25,218 nucleotides of DNA from Tannerella sp. (GCA_031277235.1 JAITMT010000252.1:1-25218), one strand, 5' to 3'. Shown: positions 6,952 through 14,097, counted from the stretch's first letter. Numbers and translations: made by a program. The notes: generated by a model from the letters alone, not told the origin.

Positions 6952-7497
6952 CTATTTTTGATAATCATCGTTTGCCGTCATCAAATTTTTAAATGCAGAA
7001 ATAAATTTACTCCAATCCCCGTTCGTTTTGGCGTCGGTTAACTGTCCCTCTTTGTTTATTTTCCCTTTTATTCCCTGAATCAGCAATGTTGTTTCGGATG
7101 TGAATTTTGCCGTTGCCGTTTGCATGATCAATTGCAATTCTTCATGTCCTTTCAGTCCGCTTGCCGAAGCCGTGATAAGTCCTGTCGGTTTATTTTCAAA
7201 AATCGTTGTTGAAATGCACCATTCAATGGCGTTTTTCAATCCTCTGGGAATACTGAAAACATATTCGGGCGTGCAGATTACAATTCCGTCCGCCGTTTGA
7301 ATGCTGTTTCTGAAATCTAAAATCACTGTTGGCGTGTTGTTTATGGAAAGTTCGGGGTCGAAATGGGGAAGCGTTTTCAATCCGTCGAAAACCGTTACGC
7401 TGAAAAAATCTTTGGTGGATTCGATGAAATTGTCAATGAGTTTTTGATTGGCAGACCGGCTGCTTGCGCTTCCGTTTATTGCAAGTATTTTTTTCAT
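6952..7497 (-). CDS. NAD(P)H-dependent FMN reductase family protein
   Basis: A 181-aa flavodoxin-fold protein of the NADPH-dependent FMN reductase family (quinone, azo or chromate reductase-like). Seen: INGSASSRSANQ at 7-18, the FMN-phosphate-binding loop, and CTPEYVFSIPRGLKNAIEW, the family's TPEY-x-S-x-P-x-LKNAIDW signature that packs on the flavin ring. A GLKGHEELQ segment follows at about 120-128. Start ATG 7497 is chosen because the protein then begins MKKILAINGS, as in the family. A longer open frame upstream runs into the methyltransferase gene. It is last in the minus-strand run, 10 bp after the methyltransferase. The electron acceptor is unknown. Confidence 0.87.
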   Translation of the reverse strand: MKKILAINGSASSRSANQKLIDNFIESTKDFFSVTVFDGLKTLPHFDPELSINNTPTVILDFRNSIQTADGIVICTPEYVFSIPRGLKNAIEWCISTTIFENKPTGLITASASGLKGHEELQLIMQTATAKFTSETTLLIQGIKGKINKEGQLTDAKTNGDWSKFISAFKNLMTANDDYQK

Positions 7498-7507
7498 ACG
7501 CTGAATT

Positions 7508-8149
7508 TTAATCGTTTTGCATGGCAAGTATTTTCCTTTTAAAACTGCAAAACAAAAAGTTCTGCGTTGTGCCAAAAGGCGTTGTGTGGTCTTCGGTAAT
7601 ACATTTTATTTTCTCAAAACCATTTTCCAATTCCCCGGTCAGCGTTTTTTCGCTATATTGTTTAACGGCAAGTCCACTGCATTGTTTGGGACCGCTTTTG
7701 CTGAAAGTTCCGATTGTTACGGTACCGTTTTCCTTAACGGCTTTTCGCATCGTTGAAAGATATTTCGCGATTTGCTGTTCCGTTGTGAGAAAATGAAATG
7801 CTGCGCGGTCATGCCAAAAATCATACGTCTGCATCGGCTCAAAATCTGTTATATCGCTGACAATCCATGTAATACGGGCGGCTTTTTCTCCAAGTCTTTT
7901 TGTGGCTCTTGCCAGCGCTTCTTCGCTGACGTCAAGCACCGATATGTTTTCAAAACCTTCATCGAGCAGGAAATCCGCCAACTTGCTGTCGCCGCCGCCA
8001 ATGTCAATAATATGGGCTTGCCGGTCAAGTTTTGCCGCATGAATGAAATCGAGCGACGTTTGGGGAATTTCCTGTGTCCAACTCACTTCGTTGGGTTGCT
8101 TGGTGGAATAGATATTTTCCCAATGTTTTTTTCGGTTGGATGGGTGCAT
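7508..8149 (-). CDS. Class I SAM-dependent methyltransferase
   Basis: A 213-aa Rossmann-fold methyltransferase. Seen: HWENIYSTKQPNEVSWTQ near the N-terminus, SAM motif I IIDIGGGDSKLADFLL (about 47-62), an acidic residue at the end of beta-2 (SVLDVS), SDITDF, and FWHDRAAFHFL, a family-specific block. KQCSGLAVKQYSEKTL further on is typical of a widespread but uncharacterised group of small methyltransferases. The substrate is unknown. It lies 48 bp after the CPBP gene and 10 bp before the flavin reductase, so it is probably co-transcribed with them. Confidence 0.85.
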   Translation of the reverse strand: MHPSNRKKHWENIYSTKQPNEVSWTQEIPQTSLDFIHAAKLDRQAHIIDIGGGDSKLADFLLDEGFENISVLDVSEEALARATKRLGEKAARITWIVSDITDFEPMQTYDFWHDRAAFHFLTTEQQIAKYLSTMRKAVKENGTVTIGTFSKSGPKQCSGLAVKQYSEKTLTGELENGFEKIKCITEDHTTPFGTTQNFLFCSFKRKILAMQND

Positions 8150-8197
8150 TATTTTTTTGAAATTTAAACTGTTTTTTCGTTTGTTATATGTTATTTT

Positions 8198-8923
8198 TTA
8201 TTTCATCATTGTTGCAAATGTTCCAAAGAAGTTACTGAAATTATGTGATAAGATTGCCAGCAAAATACTTCGACTTTTTAAGGTAATCCAGCCCCAGATA
8301 TACCCCGCAAATGCTGTTTGCAAAAAATAAATCGTCTCAAAATTTACGGAATAATTATTGTTCATGGTTAAAGCGTGCATAAAACCAAAAAGAACTGCGG
8401 TTACTAAAATACTCGGATTTCCTATAAACGGAATCTTCTCTTTTGAGATATTCAATAAAAGCCCGAGTAAAATTCCTCTAAAAATCATTTCTTCATCTAT
8501 TCCGGGGAGCGAAATTTGAAAAGCCAGTGTCTCGTAATCAAGTTTTGATTTGCCCAATATAAACCAGACAACGGTTGATAAAATAACAATTGAAGTCGCT
8601 CCCAATGAGGCATTTTTTAATCCTTTCTTATTTTGTTCAAGTGTGAAAAAATCATTTTCTTTAAAAAATTTTCGGAAAAGAAAATATGCCGTAATCGCCC
8701 ATACAATTCCAAAGATTTTTCCGTCCCAATTCCATTCGCTTTTTATGAAATCAAATACCGGATTGATTTTAGGCAGAACAAGAAAAATCTGATAAACAAT
8801 ATAGCAAATTGAAAAAATAAAAATTCTCCAAAAATTGATTTTTGAGTTTTCTTTTAGAAATAAAATTGCAAACGGAACTAAAATAAGAATATGTAAAATC
8901 GGTTCAAAAAATAACTTCTGCAT
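8198..8923 (-). CDS. CPBP family intramembrane metalloprotease
   Basis: A 241-aa membrane protein with about seven hydrophobic segments and the three CPBP (CAAX protease / bacteriocin-processing) signatures: EEMIFRG with Glu144-Glu145 and Arg149, FGFMHAL with His183, and HNFSN with His227 and Asn231. The presumed zinc and catalytic residues are therefore intact. Family members cleave within or near the membrane and in some bacteria give bacteriocin immunity, but no bacteriocin gene is visible here. It starts 19 bp after GH130 on the same strand. Codon use is AT-richer and more Lys/Phe/Ile-rich than the neighbouring GH130 gene, which may simply reflect the membrane protein. Confidence 0.88.
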   Translation of the reverse strand: MQKLFFEPILHILILVPFAILFLKENSKINFWRIFIFSICYIVYQIFLVLPKINPVFDFIKSEWNWDGKIFGIVWAITAYFLFRKFFKENDFFTLEQNKKGLKNASLGATSIVILSTVVWFILGKSKLDYETLAFQISLPGIDEEMIFRGILLGLLLNISKEKIPFIGNPSILVTAVLFGFMHALTMNNNYSVNFETIYFLQTAFAGYIWGWITLKSRSILLAILSHNFSNFFGTFATMMK

Positions 8924-8942
8924 GGATTCTAATTTTTCTTAC

Positions 8943-10121
8943 TCACAAACTCTTATTCCTCTCAATCAACCCCAAAATATTCTGTACCGAGCCATAGGAA
9001 TAATAAGTATCCGCCGGCGTATTGCGGCAATAATCAACGAGTTGGGCAATGCTTGACACGGCAACGTGCATTCGCGTATCGCTCGAAGCGTAGTAAATGA
9101 ACACTTTACCGTCGTCGTCGGCTATCCAGCCGTTTGAAAACAGAACGTTCGAAACGTCTCCGACGCGCTCCCCGCCTTGAGGCGACATGAAATAGCCTGC
9201 GGGTGAGGCGATTACTTTTGTCAAATCGTGCAGGTCGGTCATAAACATATACAGCACGTAACGCAGTCCGGCAGCCGTGTTACGAACGCCGTGCGCGAGA
9301 TGCAGCCAGCCTTCCGGCGTTTTGATGGGCGCCGGTCCGAGACCGTTTTTCAGTTCGTAAACCGTGTGGTAGCGCTTTTCAAAGAAAACCGTTTCGTCCT
9401 GCACCACCGGATTCGCCATGTCATCAACGAAACCGAAACCGATTCCTCCGCCTCCACCCACGTCAATAAATCCGTCTTGAGGACGTGTGTAGAGCGCATA
9501 TTTTCCACCGATGAACTCCGCGTGCAGCACCACGTTGCGTTGCTGACCCGTGCTGGAAACCAGGTCGGGCAGGCGTTCCCAGTTTACCAAATCTTTCGTG
9601 CGCACGATTCCCGCATTTGCCACCGCTGAACTCGTGTCGCCTTTCGGCGCGTCGGGATCCTTGCGCTCGGTGCAGAAAATGCCGTAGATGTAGCCGTCTT
9701 CGTGCGCGGTGAAGCGCATATCGTACACGTTCGTGTCCGGTTTGCCGTCAATTTGCGGAATCACGCAGGGTTTTTCCCAGAATTGGAACCGGTCAATTCC
9801 GTTGGGACTTTCGGCGATGGCGAAAAACGATTTCCGGTCTGCGCCTTCCACACGCACCGCAAGCAGATATTTTCCGTTCCATTTCATGGCGCCCGCATTG
9901 AAAGCGGCATTCACGCCGATTCGCTCCTCCAGAAACGGATTCGTTTCCGGGTTAAAATCATAGCGCCATTCGAGCGGAATGTGCGCTGCCGTAACGATCG
10001 GATTTTTGTAGCGCGTGATGACGCCGTTTCCCGCCTCTTCAACCGGCGAATTTACGCTGCTTATCAGGGACTTAAATTCCTCTGTTACAGCCTTTTTCCT
10101 TTGTTCAAATGTATTGTTCAT
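8943..10121 (-). CDS. GH130 phosphorylase, probably 4-O-beta-D-mannosyl-D-glucose phosphorylase
   Basis: A 392-aa five-bladed beta-propeller of glycoside hydrolase family 130. The closest fit is the GH130_1 subgroup, which phosphorolyses mannosyl-glucose to mannose 1-phosphate and glucose in the cytoplasm. Seen: no signal peptide; IGVNAAFNAGA (68-78); DTNVYDMRFTAHEDG with Asp134, in place of the catalytic acid (about Asp131 in the characterised Bacteroides enzyme); GPAPIKTPEGWLHLAHGV; and IADDDGKVFIYYASSDTR near the end. Length matches subgroup 1. No mannobiose epimerase, mannanase or sugar transporter is nearby, so its substrate must come from pathways encoded elsewhere. It sits 13 bp after a DNA repair gene, an odd functional neighbour. 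Confidence 0.9.
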   Translation of the reverse strand: MNNTFEQRKKAVTEEFKSLISSVNSPVEEAGNGVITRYKNPIVTAAHIPLEWRYDFNPETNPFLEERIGVNAAFNAGAMKWNGKYLLAVRVEGADRKSFFAIAESPNGIDRFQFWEKPCVIPQIDGKPDTNVYDMRFTAHEDGYIYGIFCTERKDPDAPKGDTSSAVANAGIVRTKDLVNWERLPDLVSSTGQQRNVVLHAEFIGGKYALYTRPQDGFIDVGGGGGIGFGFVDDMANPVVQDETVFFEKRYHTVYELKNGLGPAPIKTPEGWLHLAHGVRNTAAGLRYVLYMFMTDLHDLTKVIASPAGYFMSPQGGERVGDVSNVLFSNGWIADDDGKVFIYYASSDTRMHVAVSSIAQLVDYCRNTPADTYYSYGSVQNILGLIERNKSL

Positions 10122-10134
10122 TTTATTTTAAAAT

Positions 10135-10788
10135 TTATAGATATTTACTTCCTTCCCTGATGCTTAAATTCGACATTTTGTCGTGATATTTTTCGATAAA
10201 ATCCTTCACCCACAGTGGATTGGTTTTTGAATAATCTCTTAAACTCCAGCCGATTGCCTTGTTGATGAAAAATTCAGTACTTCCGAAATTATTGACAATG
10301 ATTTTTTCCAGTAATTCCGTATTTGTCAGTTCTTTCCGCAAAAGTTGATGGTCAATGGCGATTCGGCGCAGCCAGATATTTTCGTCTTTGCTCCACGCAA
10401 GTATTTCATTTTCCAACTCACTGTTTTTCAAAATAATACTGCCAACCATCACGTCAATGGCATCCACCGTGTCCCACCATGATTTTGTGATTATCAGACG
10501 TTTCAAATTCGGTAAATCCTTACCGGTCAATTTTTTCACATTATCGCACAGATAATCAAGCGCTACATATTGTGCTTCGCGATAATTTTCATCCCAACAG
10601 GTATTTATAAAACCCCAATCCACCGGAAGCGGTTTCAATTCTTTCAAAAAAGGTTTTTCCAGCTTCGTCAATTGCGGCTTCGGAATACCCAGAAACGCGA
10701 ATTTATCCTGCATGTAAGCCGCCATTTTTGCCGCCTGCCGTTCGTTTTTATTTTGTTTCAATACTGAAAATAAATTTTCGTAATCCAT
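10135..10788 (-). CDS. DNA alkylation repair protein (AlkD-like HEAT-repeat fold)
   Basis: A 217-aa all-helical protein of the DNA alkylation repair family, whose AlkD members remove positively charged N3- and N7-alkylpurines without flipping the base. Seen: an N-terminal block MAAYMQDKFAFLGIPKPQ, SWWDTVDAIDVMVG (about 103-116, with the conserved Trp-Trp-Asp), ENIWLRRIAIDHQL, and FFINKAIGWSLRDYSK, the strongly conserved C-terminal Asp/Trp-containing helix of the family. It is second in the MarR-led run, 25 bp after marR and 13 bp before GH130. A second predicted alkyl-adduct glycosylase (AlkZ-like) is encoded 1.3 kb upstream on the same strand. Confidence 0.9.
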   Translation of the reverse strand: MDYENLFSVLKQNKNERQAAKMAAYMQDKFAFLGIPKPQLTKLEKPFLKELKPLPVDWGFINTCWDENYREAQYVALDYLCDNVKKLTGKDLPNLKRLIITKSWWDTVDAIDVMVGSIILKNSELENEILAWSKDENIWLRRIAIDHQLLRKELTNTELLEKIIVNNFGSTEFFINKAIGWSLRDYSKTNPLWVKDFIEKYHDKMSNLSIREGSKYL

Positions 10789-10813
10789 ACTGATTAGAAT
10801 TTATATTTTTCTG

Positions 10814-11275
10814 TTAATGAGGTATTTTCTGTAATTCTACCAACATTTCATTCAACGTTTTTACGCGGTCGCCGAGCAGGGCAAAAAAATCACGGTCGGT
10901 TTGTTCGACAGTTATGATAGCCTGCTTAATCAGTTTCTTGCCTTTTATCGTGATTTTCAACATTTTGGCTCTCGTATCTGTAATGTGTTCCTGCCGTTTT
11001 ATCAGTCCTTTCTTCTGTAAGGTACGCAAAACGGCGGAAGTGGTCATCGGATCTATTTTGGAATGATGCGAAAGAAGAATTTGTGTAACTTCTTGATTAT
11101 GAACAGTGAACCAATGTAAATTTGTCAGCAGTACAAATTGCGAATGCGTCAAATCATATTGCTCCAAAACTTGACGGACTTTTCGCTGCCAAAGTGTCGT
11201 AACTTGCCAAAGCAGAAAACCCGAACTATCTTCCGCTGTTTCCACGCTGAAAGTGTTATCTTTCGATTTTACCAT
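10814..11275 (-). CDS. MarR family transcriptional regulator
   Basis: A 153-aa winged-helix regulator. Seen: LWQVTTLWQRKVRQVLEQYDLTHSQFVLL (helices 1-2), a recognition-helix block KIDPMTTSAVLRTLQKKGLI (about 72-91), the wing KRQEHITDTRAKMLKITIKGKKL, and a C-terminal dimerisation helix. MarR proteins usually respond to small phenolic or oxidant ligands and bind short palindromes, often repressing their own operon. It is the first gene of the minus-strand run to the flavin reductase. Its -7 box (11407-11414) lies in one arm of an inverted repeat, and an AT palindrome lies before the neighbouring SRPBCC gene. Either could be a binding site. Confidence 0.88.
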   Translation of the reverse strand: MVKSKDNTFSVETAEDSSGFLLWQVTTLWQRKVRQVLEQYDLTHSQFVLLTNLHWFTVHNQEVTQILLSHHSKIDPMTTSAVLRTLQKKGLIKRQEHITDTRAKMLKITIKGKKLIKQAIITVEQTDRDFFALLGDRVKTLNEMLVELQKIPH

Positions 11276-11363
11276 AATGTGTATAAATTTCCAATTGTTT
11301 CATTTTCAAAAATTTAAAGTCTATTTTTCAATTTTCGCATTTTTCCAAAACTCTTGACAATGA

Positions 11364-11422
11364 AAAATGCTTATCTTCCCGCAAAAATTTTAACCTTAAT
11401 TTTTCACAAAGATAAGCATTTT
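11364..11422 (-). promoter_or_regulatory. Long inverted repeat in the marR upstream region
   Basis: AAAATGCTTATCTT at 11364-11377 recurs as its exact reverse complement AAGATAAGCATTTT at 11409-11422, arms of 14 bp with 31 bp between. The outer arm contains the TATCTTTG -7 box (minus strand, 11407-11414). It may be a regulator site or a DNA/RNA structure in the 130-nt leader. Confidence 0.5.
11407..11414 (-). promoter_or_regulatory. -7 box for marR
   Basis: Minus strand TATCTTTG, a perfect TAnnTTTG match, 132 bp before the marR start. No -33 element at standard spacing is seen (a TTTTTTG lies only 13 bp upstream). Confidence 0.5.
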
Positions 11423-11504
11423 CTTCTCAAAAAAGGGAGATATGACACATCGAAACTATGCGATGTCAATAACTTTTTGCCGCATCAATTTGATTCTCAA
11501 TATC

Positions 11505-11885
11505 TTAAGGTAAGTCATCAACGATTTTTTGCGCTACGATTTTTCGCCAAAGAAAACCCAAAATTCCGACAACTGTCATCGTTGTTGTAACCCGCAGTCC
11601 GTTTTCCGTCTGTTCAAATGTATGTTTGCCGTACATTTTTGCCAACGGAAAAACCGTTAAATCCGTGAATGATTGATTTTCAACTGTTTCATGGATTTTA
11701 ATTTTTATGTTGGAACTGCCTTTCGGCTGAAAATTATAAAAATTTCCCGCCTCAAATTTGCCGTCCATACTTGCCGATTCTATACTTTTATCCCATGCTG
11801 TCCAATGATTTACATCAGACCACATCCGCCACATTTGTTCCCGCGTAACGTCTTTTGTTACTACCGAATAAGATTTTTGCCACAT
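11505..11885 (-). CDS. SRPBCC (START/polyketide-cyclase-like) protein with a probable premature stop
   Basis: A small helix-grip protein of the SRPBCC superfamily, which binds hydrophobic ligands. Seen: WRMWSDVNHWTAWDKSIESA (typical W-x-x-W-D entry region), a series of beta strands, and a final helix beginning FLWRKIVAQKIVDDLP. Translation stops there at TAA (11505-11507), but the frame continues DIENQIDAAKSY to TGA at 11466-11468, which would finish the long C-terminal helix the fold needs. A CAA-to-TAA change (Gln to stop) would explain it. Start ATG 11885 is preferred over an in-frame TTG three codons upstream. The truncated product is 126 aa. It could still be functional if the last half-turns are dispensable. 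Confidence 0.72.
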   Translation of the reverse strand: MWQKSYSVVTKDVTREQMWRMWSDVNHWTAWDKSIESASMDGKFEAGNFYNFQPKGSSNIKIKIHETVENQSFTDLTVFPLAKMYGKHTFEQTENGLRVTTTMTVVGILGFLWRKIVAQKIVDDLP

Positions 11886-11927
11886 AATTACCAAATTTTT
11901 AAATTATAAATATAAATATTAAATGTG

Positions 11928-11935
11928 CAAAGATA
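11928..11935 (-). promoter_or_regulatory. -7 box for the SRPBCC gene
   Basis: Minus strand TATCTTTG followed by C, 42 bp before the ATG. In the place of a -33 element lies the AT palindrome at 11946-11969 rather than TTG. Confidence 0.6.
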
Positions 11936-11945
11936 ATAAGTTAAC

Positions 11946-11969
11946 TTATAATATAAAAATATATTATAA
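11946..11969 (-). promoter_or_regulatory. AT-only palindrome over the -33 position of the SRPBCC promoter
   Basis: TTATAATATA (11946-11955), AAAA, then TATATTATAA (11960-11969): perfect 10-bp arms with a 4-bp centre. The size and symmetry suit a MarR-type dimer, but very AT-rich DNA can form such palindromes by chance. The rest of this gap (11970-12135) is AT-rich without other recognisable elements. Confidence 0.45.
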
Positions 11970-12135
11970 TATTTTTACTTTTATCTATTTTCTCCTTAAA
12001 TCAAATTGCTTTTTTTCAAAACTTATAATTCCCATTTCCATCTATCATATAATTCAGAATTAGCGTCTTCCATTTGGAAATGAAAAATGAAAACCGGAAT
12101 ATTTTGCTGCGAAGATAACTATTTTTTGCAAAATT

Positions 12136-13194
12136 TCAACGATTGAATGTTTTCCATTTCCGAACAGCCTCTCCTATTGATTTTTCGGCATCGACGTCAG
12201 ATAGATGGAAAAATTCAAAGGTCAGGGGATTGGCTTTTGAAGCGGCTTTGCGCCATAAACCAATGACTGCGCCGTCGGCGATGACGGTGGGACGGAAAAT
12301 GCCGTTGCTCGAAATGGCTTTTGAATGTTGTTCGGTGGAAATCACGGGAGTACGGTCGCGGTAGGCGATGATGTATTCGTCGAAAGCGGGCAAAAGGTGG
12401 AACGATGTTTTGGAATCGGGTTCCTTCACGTTCGCAGGAAAAAAATAATTTTGTCCCGCGATATTTTCTACGCTAAAATACTGTTTAACAGTTTCCAATC
12501 CTTTGCGTGCATCGCCGACGGACAATCCTGACCACCATACAAAATCCTGTATCGTAGCGGGATAATGGCTTGATAAATAAGCCTGTGTAAGCCGGACTAA
12601 CGCTTCTTCACGTGTCAGACATGCACTCTGCGGCGCCCGCTCATCCAACAGGGCATACGTCTGCGCCGTTCCCTGCATCGCGCCGCTGCAAACGAGCGCT
12701 TCGATTTCGGCGCGTATCATAAAATGGTACATTCGTGCCGAATCAGTTTCGATGCCTGCCCGTTGCAACGCTTCGCCCAATTCTTTTGAAGTGCGGTGGT
12801 GATTGCCTTCCAATTCTTTGACTATAATATTATTAGCCTTCGTGAATAATTCTTCGGAAAGTCCGAGTTCCCGATCGCGCGCCCGCGTAGCTGCTTTGAT
12901 TTTATCGGCTGAAAGCGATAAAAAAGCGCGAATATTTTCGGGCGAAACGAAATGCCACGTGGGACGCAAAACGTGGGTACGGAGTATCTCTCCTTTGTTA
13001 AAAGCCTCAATAACTGCTTTTTCCGTGTAATCATCCAGCCGAATCCCGACCGCCCATTTTGCCATATTAAAATCCTGCGCCTGCATTGCGCCCATCAGCG
13101 ACACCACCTCCTTGGGCGAACGTGCCAGCGACTTCGCAAGTCCGTGAGCCTCAAGCCGTAGCTGACGGAAAGTTGGGTTGTCCGGGTTTACCAT
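12136..13194 (-). CDS. AlkZ/YcaQ-like winged-helix DNA glycosylase
   Basis: A 352-aa protein of the winged-helix HTH_42 family that includes AlkZ (unhooks azinomycin crosslinks) and E. coli YcaQ/AlkX (nitrogen-mustard crosslinks). Seen: MGAMQAQDF with Gln38 and Gln40, the catalytic QxQ motif, at almost the same position as in characterised members; LRPTWHFVSPENIRAFL (about 77-93); a central winged-helix part; SSHYPATIQDFVWWSGL; LLPAFDEYIIAYRDR, a conserved acidic block; and IFRPTVIADGAVIGLWRK near the end. Length is normal. The start overlaps the upstream methyltransferase by 7 bp, so the two are translationally coupled. Family membership is firm. The precise lesion is unknown. Confidence 0.88.
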   Translation of the reverse strand: MVNPDNPTFRQLRLEAHGLAKSLARSPKEVVSLMGAMQAQDFNMAKWAVGIRLDDYTEKAVIEAFNKGEILRTHVLRPTWHFVSPENIRAFLSLSADKIKAATRARDRELGLSEELFTKANNIIVKELEGNHHRTSKELGEALQRAGIETDSARMYHFMIRAEIEALVCSGAMQGTAQTYALLDERAPQSACLTREEALVRLTQAYLSSHYPATIQDFVWWSGLSVGDARKGLETVKQYFSVENIAGQNYFFPANVKEPDSKTSFHLLPAFDEYIIAYRDRTPVISTEQHSKAISSNGIFRPTVIADGAVIGLWRKAASKANPLTFEFFHLSDVDAEKSIGEAVRKWKTFNR

Positions 13195-13820
13195 ATTTTG
13201 TTATTTTTTGCAAAGATACATGAAAAAATCCCTTTTTCAATTTCAAGCATTTTTACTTCGGAAAAACCGCCTTGTTCAGTTCTGTTTTTCAGTTCTTTAG
13301 TCGTAAATTTCCTGTAAATATCGTTGCTTGAATGGTGCAGGCGTTCCAAAACCGCTCTTTCGTAAAATGTGTTGAGAAAAACGCCATTGTGTTTCAACAC
13401 ACGGCGAATTTCGGCAACAGTTTTTTCAAAATCATTCCAGAAATAAACTGTATTTACGGTGTAAATTTTATCGAAGAAATCGTTTTTAAACGGTAAATTT
13501 TCAGCATTGGCGAGCAAAAGTTCCATTTTTCGGCTCTTGATTTGCAAAGCATTTTTCCGTTGAGCCACATGCAACATATCTTCCGAAATATCAACGCCAA
13601 ACAGTTTTTCAGGCTTCAATTCAGCGATTTGCCGTAACATAAAACCATTTCCAAAACCGATATCGAGAATTGTGTCGTTTTTGGTAACATTCAGTAAATC
13701 AATTGTTTTATTGTACAGTTTGCGATTTTGCCGATTTGAGACCGTCATAATGATTTGTCCGATCATTCCGGTCGGATGGGCGAACTGGTGGGCTATGTAC
13801 GTTGATAAACTCATTCTCAT
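13188..13820 (-). CDS. Class I SAM-dependent methyltransferase
   Basis: A 210-aa protein of the Methyltransf_11/25 type. Seen: an N-terminal FAHPTGMIGQIIM block, SAM motif I TILDIGFGNGFMLRQI (about 50-65), GVDISEDM (acidic residue after beta-2), ANAENLPFKNDFFDKIYTVNTVYFW (motifs II-III), and RRVLKHNGVFLNTFY. The substrate is unknown. ATG 13820 follows the stop of the chimeric VOC fragment immediately (TGAATG), so translation may once have been coupled to a VOC (glyoxalase-like) gene. A second ATG two codons on is an alternative. It is cotranscribed with the AlkZ-like gene, which it overlaps by 7 bp. Confidence 0.85.
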   Translation of the reverse strand: MRMSLSTYIAHQFAHPTGMIGQIIMTVSNRQNRKLYNKTIDLLNVTKNDTILDIGFGNGFMLRQIAELKPEKLFGVDISEDMLHVAQRKNALQIKSRKMELLLANAENLPFKNDFFDKIYTVNTVYFWNDFEKTVAEIRRVLKHNGVFLNTFYERAVLERLHHSSNDIYRKFTTKELKNRTEQGGFSEVKMLEIEKGIFSCIFAKNNKIW

Positions 13821-13997
13821 TCAGACAGTTATTTCCACCAAATTTCCTTTCGGGTCAAGTGCGACACTTTCGTAGCAGCGGTCACCCGGCAATATGAGCG
13901 TCAGTAGCGTCAGAACCAGCCAAAACGGCTCGCCTAACCAACTGCAGGCAAGCACTACAAAAGTAAAAATGGAAATATTTCTGACGTTTTTGTTCAT
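13821..13997 (-). pseudogene. Chimeric 58-codon frame: membrane-protein N-terminus fused to a VOC C-terminus
   Basis: From ATG 13997 the first ~33 residues form a basic start and two hydrophobic stretches (IFTFVVLACSWLG, FWLVLTLLTLIL). The last ~20 (GDRCYESVALDPKGNLVEITV) match the end of a glyoxalase/VOC family protein, including the metal-ligand-type Glu near the C-terminus. At the join, AGCGTCAG occurs twice, 1 bp apart (13897-13904 and 13906-13913), as expected after deletion or slippage. Neither half is complete, so this is read as a deletion scar. A short functional fusion cannot be excluded, because it has its own promoter (14015-14044) and leads into the methyltransferase gene. Confidence 0.55.
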
Positions 13998-14014
13998 TTT
14001 TTATTTATATGTGT

Positions 14015-14044
14015 CAAAAGTAATGCTTTTTTTTGAATCGGCAA
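14015..14044 (-). promoter_or_regulatory. Promoter for the chimera-methyltransferase-AlkZ unit
   Basis: Minus strand TTG (14042-14044), a 19-bp spacer and TACTTTTG (14015-14022), a good Bacteroidetes match, 17 bp before the chimera ATG. It is divergent from the cysK promoter 80 bp away. Confidence 0.6.
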
Positions 14045-14057
14045 CAAAAAATCGCAC

Positions 14058-14075
14058 ATACTATATACGTGGTAT
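14058..14075 (+). promoter_or_regulatory. 18-bp palindrome-like element upstream of cysK (putative sulfur operator)
   Basis: ATACTATATACGTGGTAT shares 14 of 18 positions with the element upstream of metY (4269-4286), including ATAC at the left and CGTGGTAT at the right. It ends 22 bp before the -7 box, against 21 bp for metY. It replaces a recognisable -33 TTG, so an activator is possible. Confidence 0.6.
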
Positions 14076-14097
14076 TTCAGGAAAGGAGAAACCGCCG

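Noticed and set aside
8198..8923. CPBP protein as a bacteriocin immunity protein
   Set aside because: No bacteriocin precursor or ABC exporter is seen nearby, so the specific role is not supported.
11354..11590. Plus-strand 78-codon open frame between marR and the SRPBCC gene
   Set aside because: It runs through the inverted repeat and the marR promoter and into the antisense of the SRPBCC end. There is no ribosome-binding site or recognisable feature.
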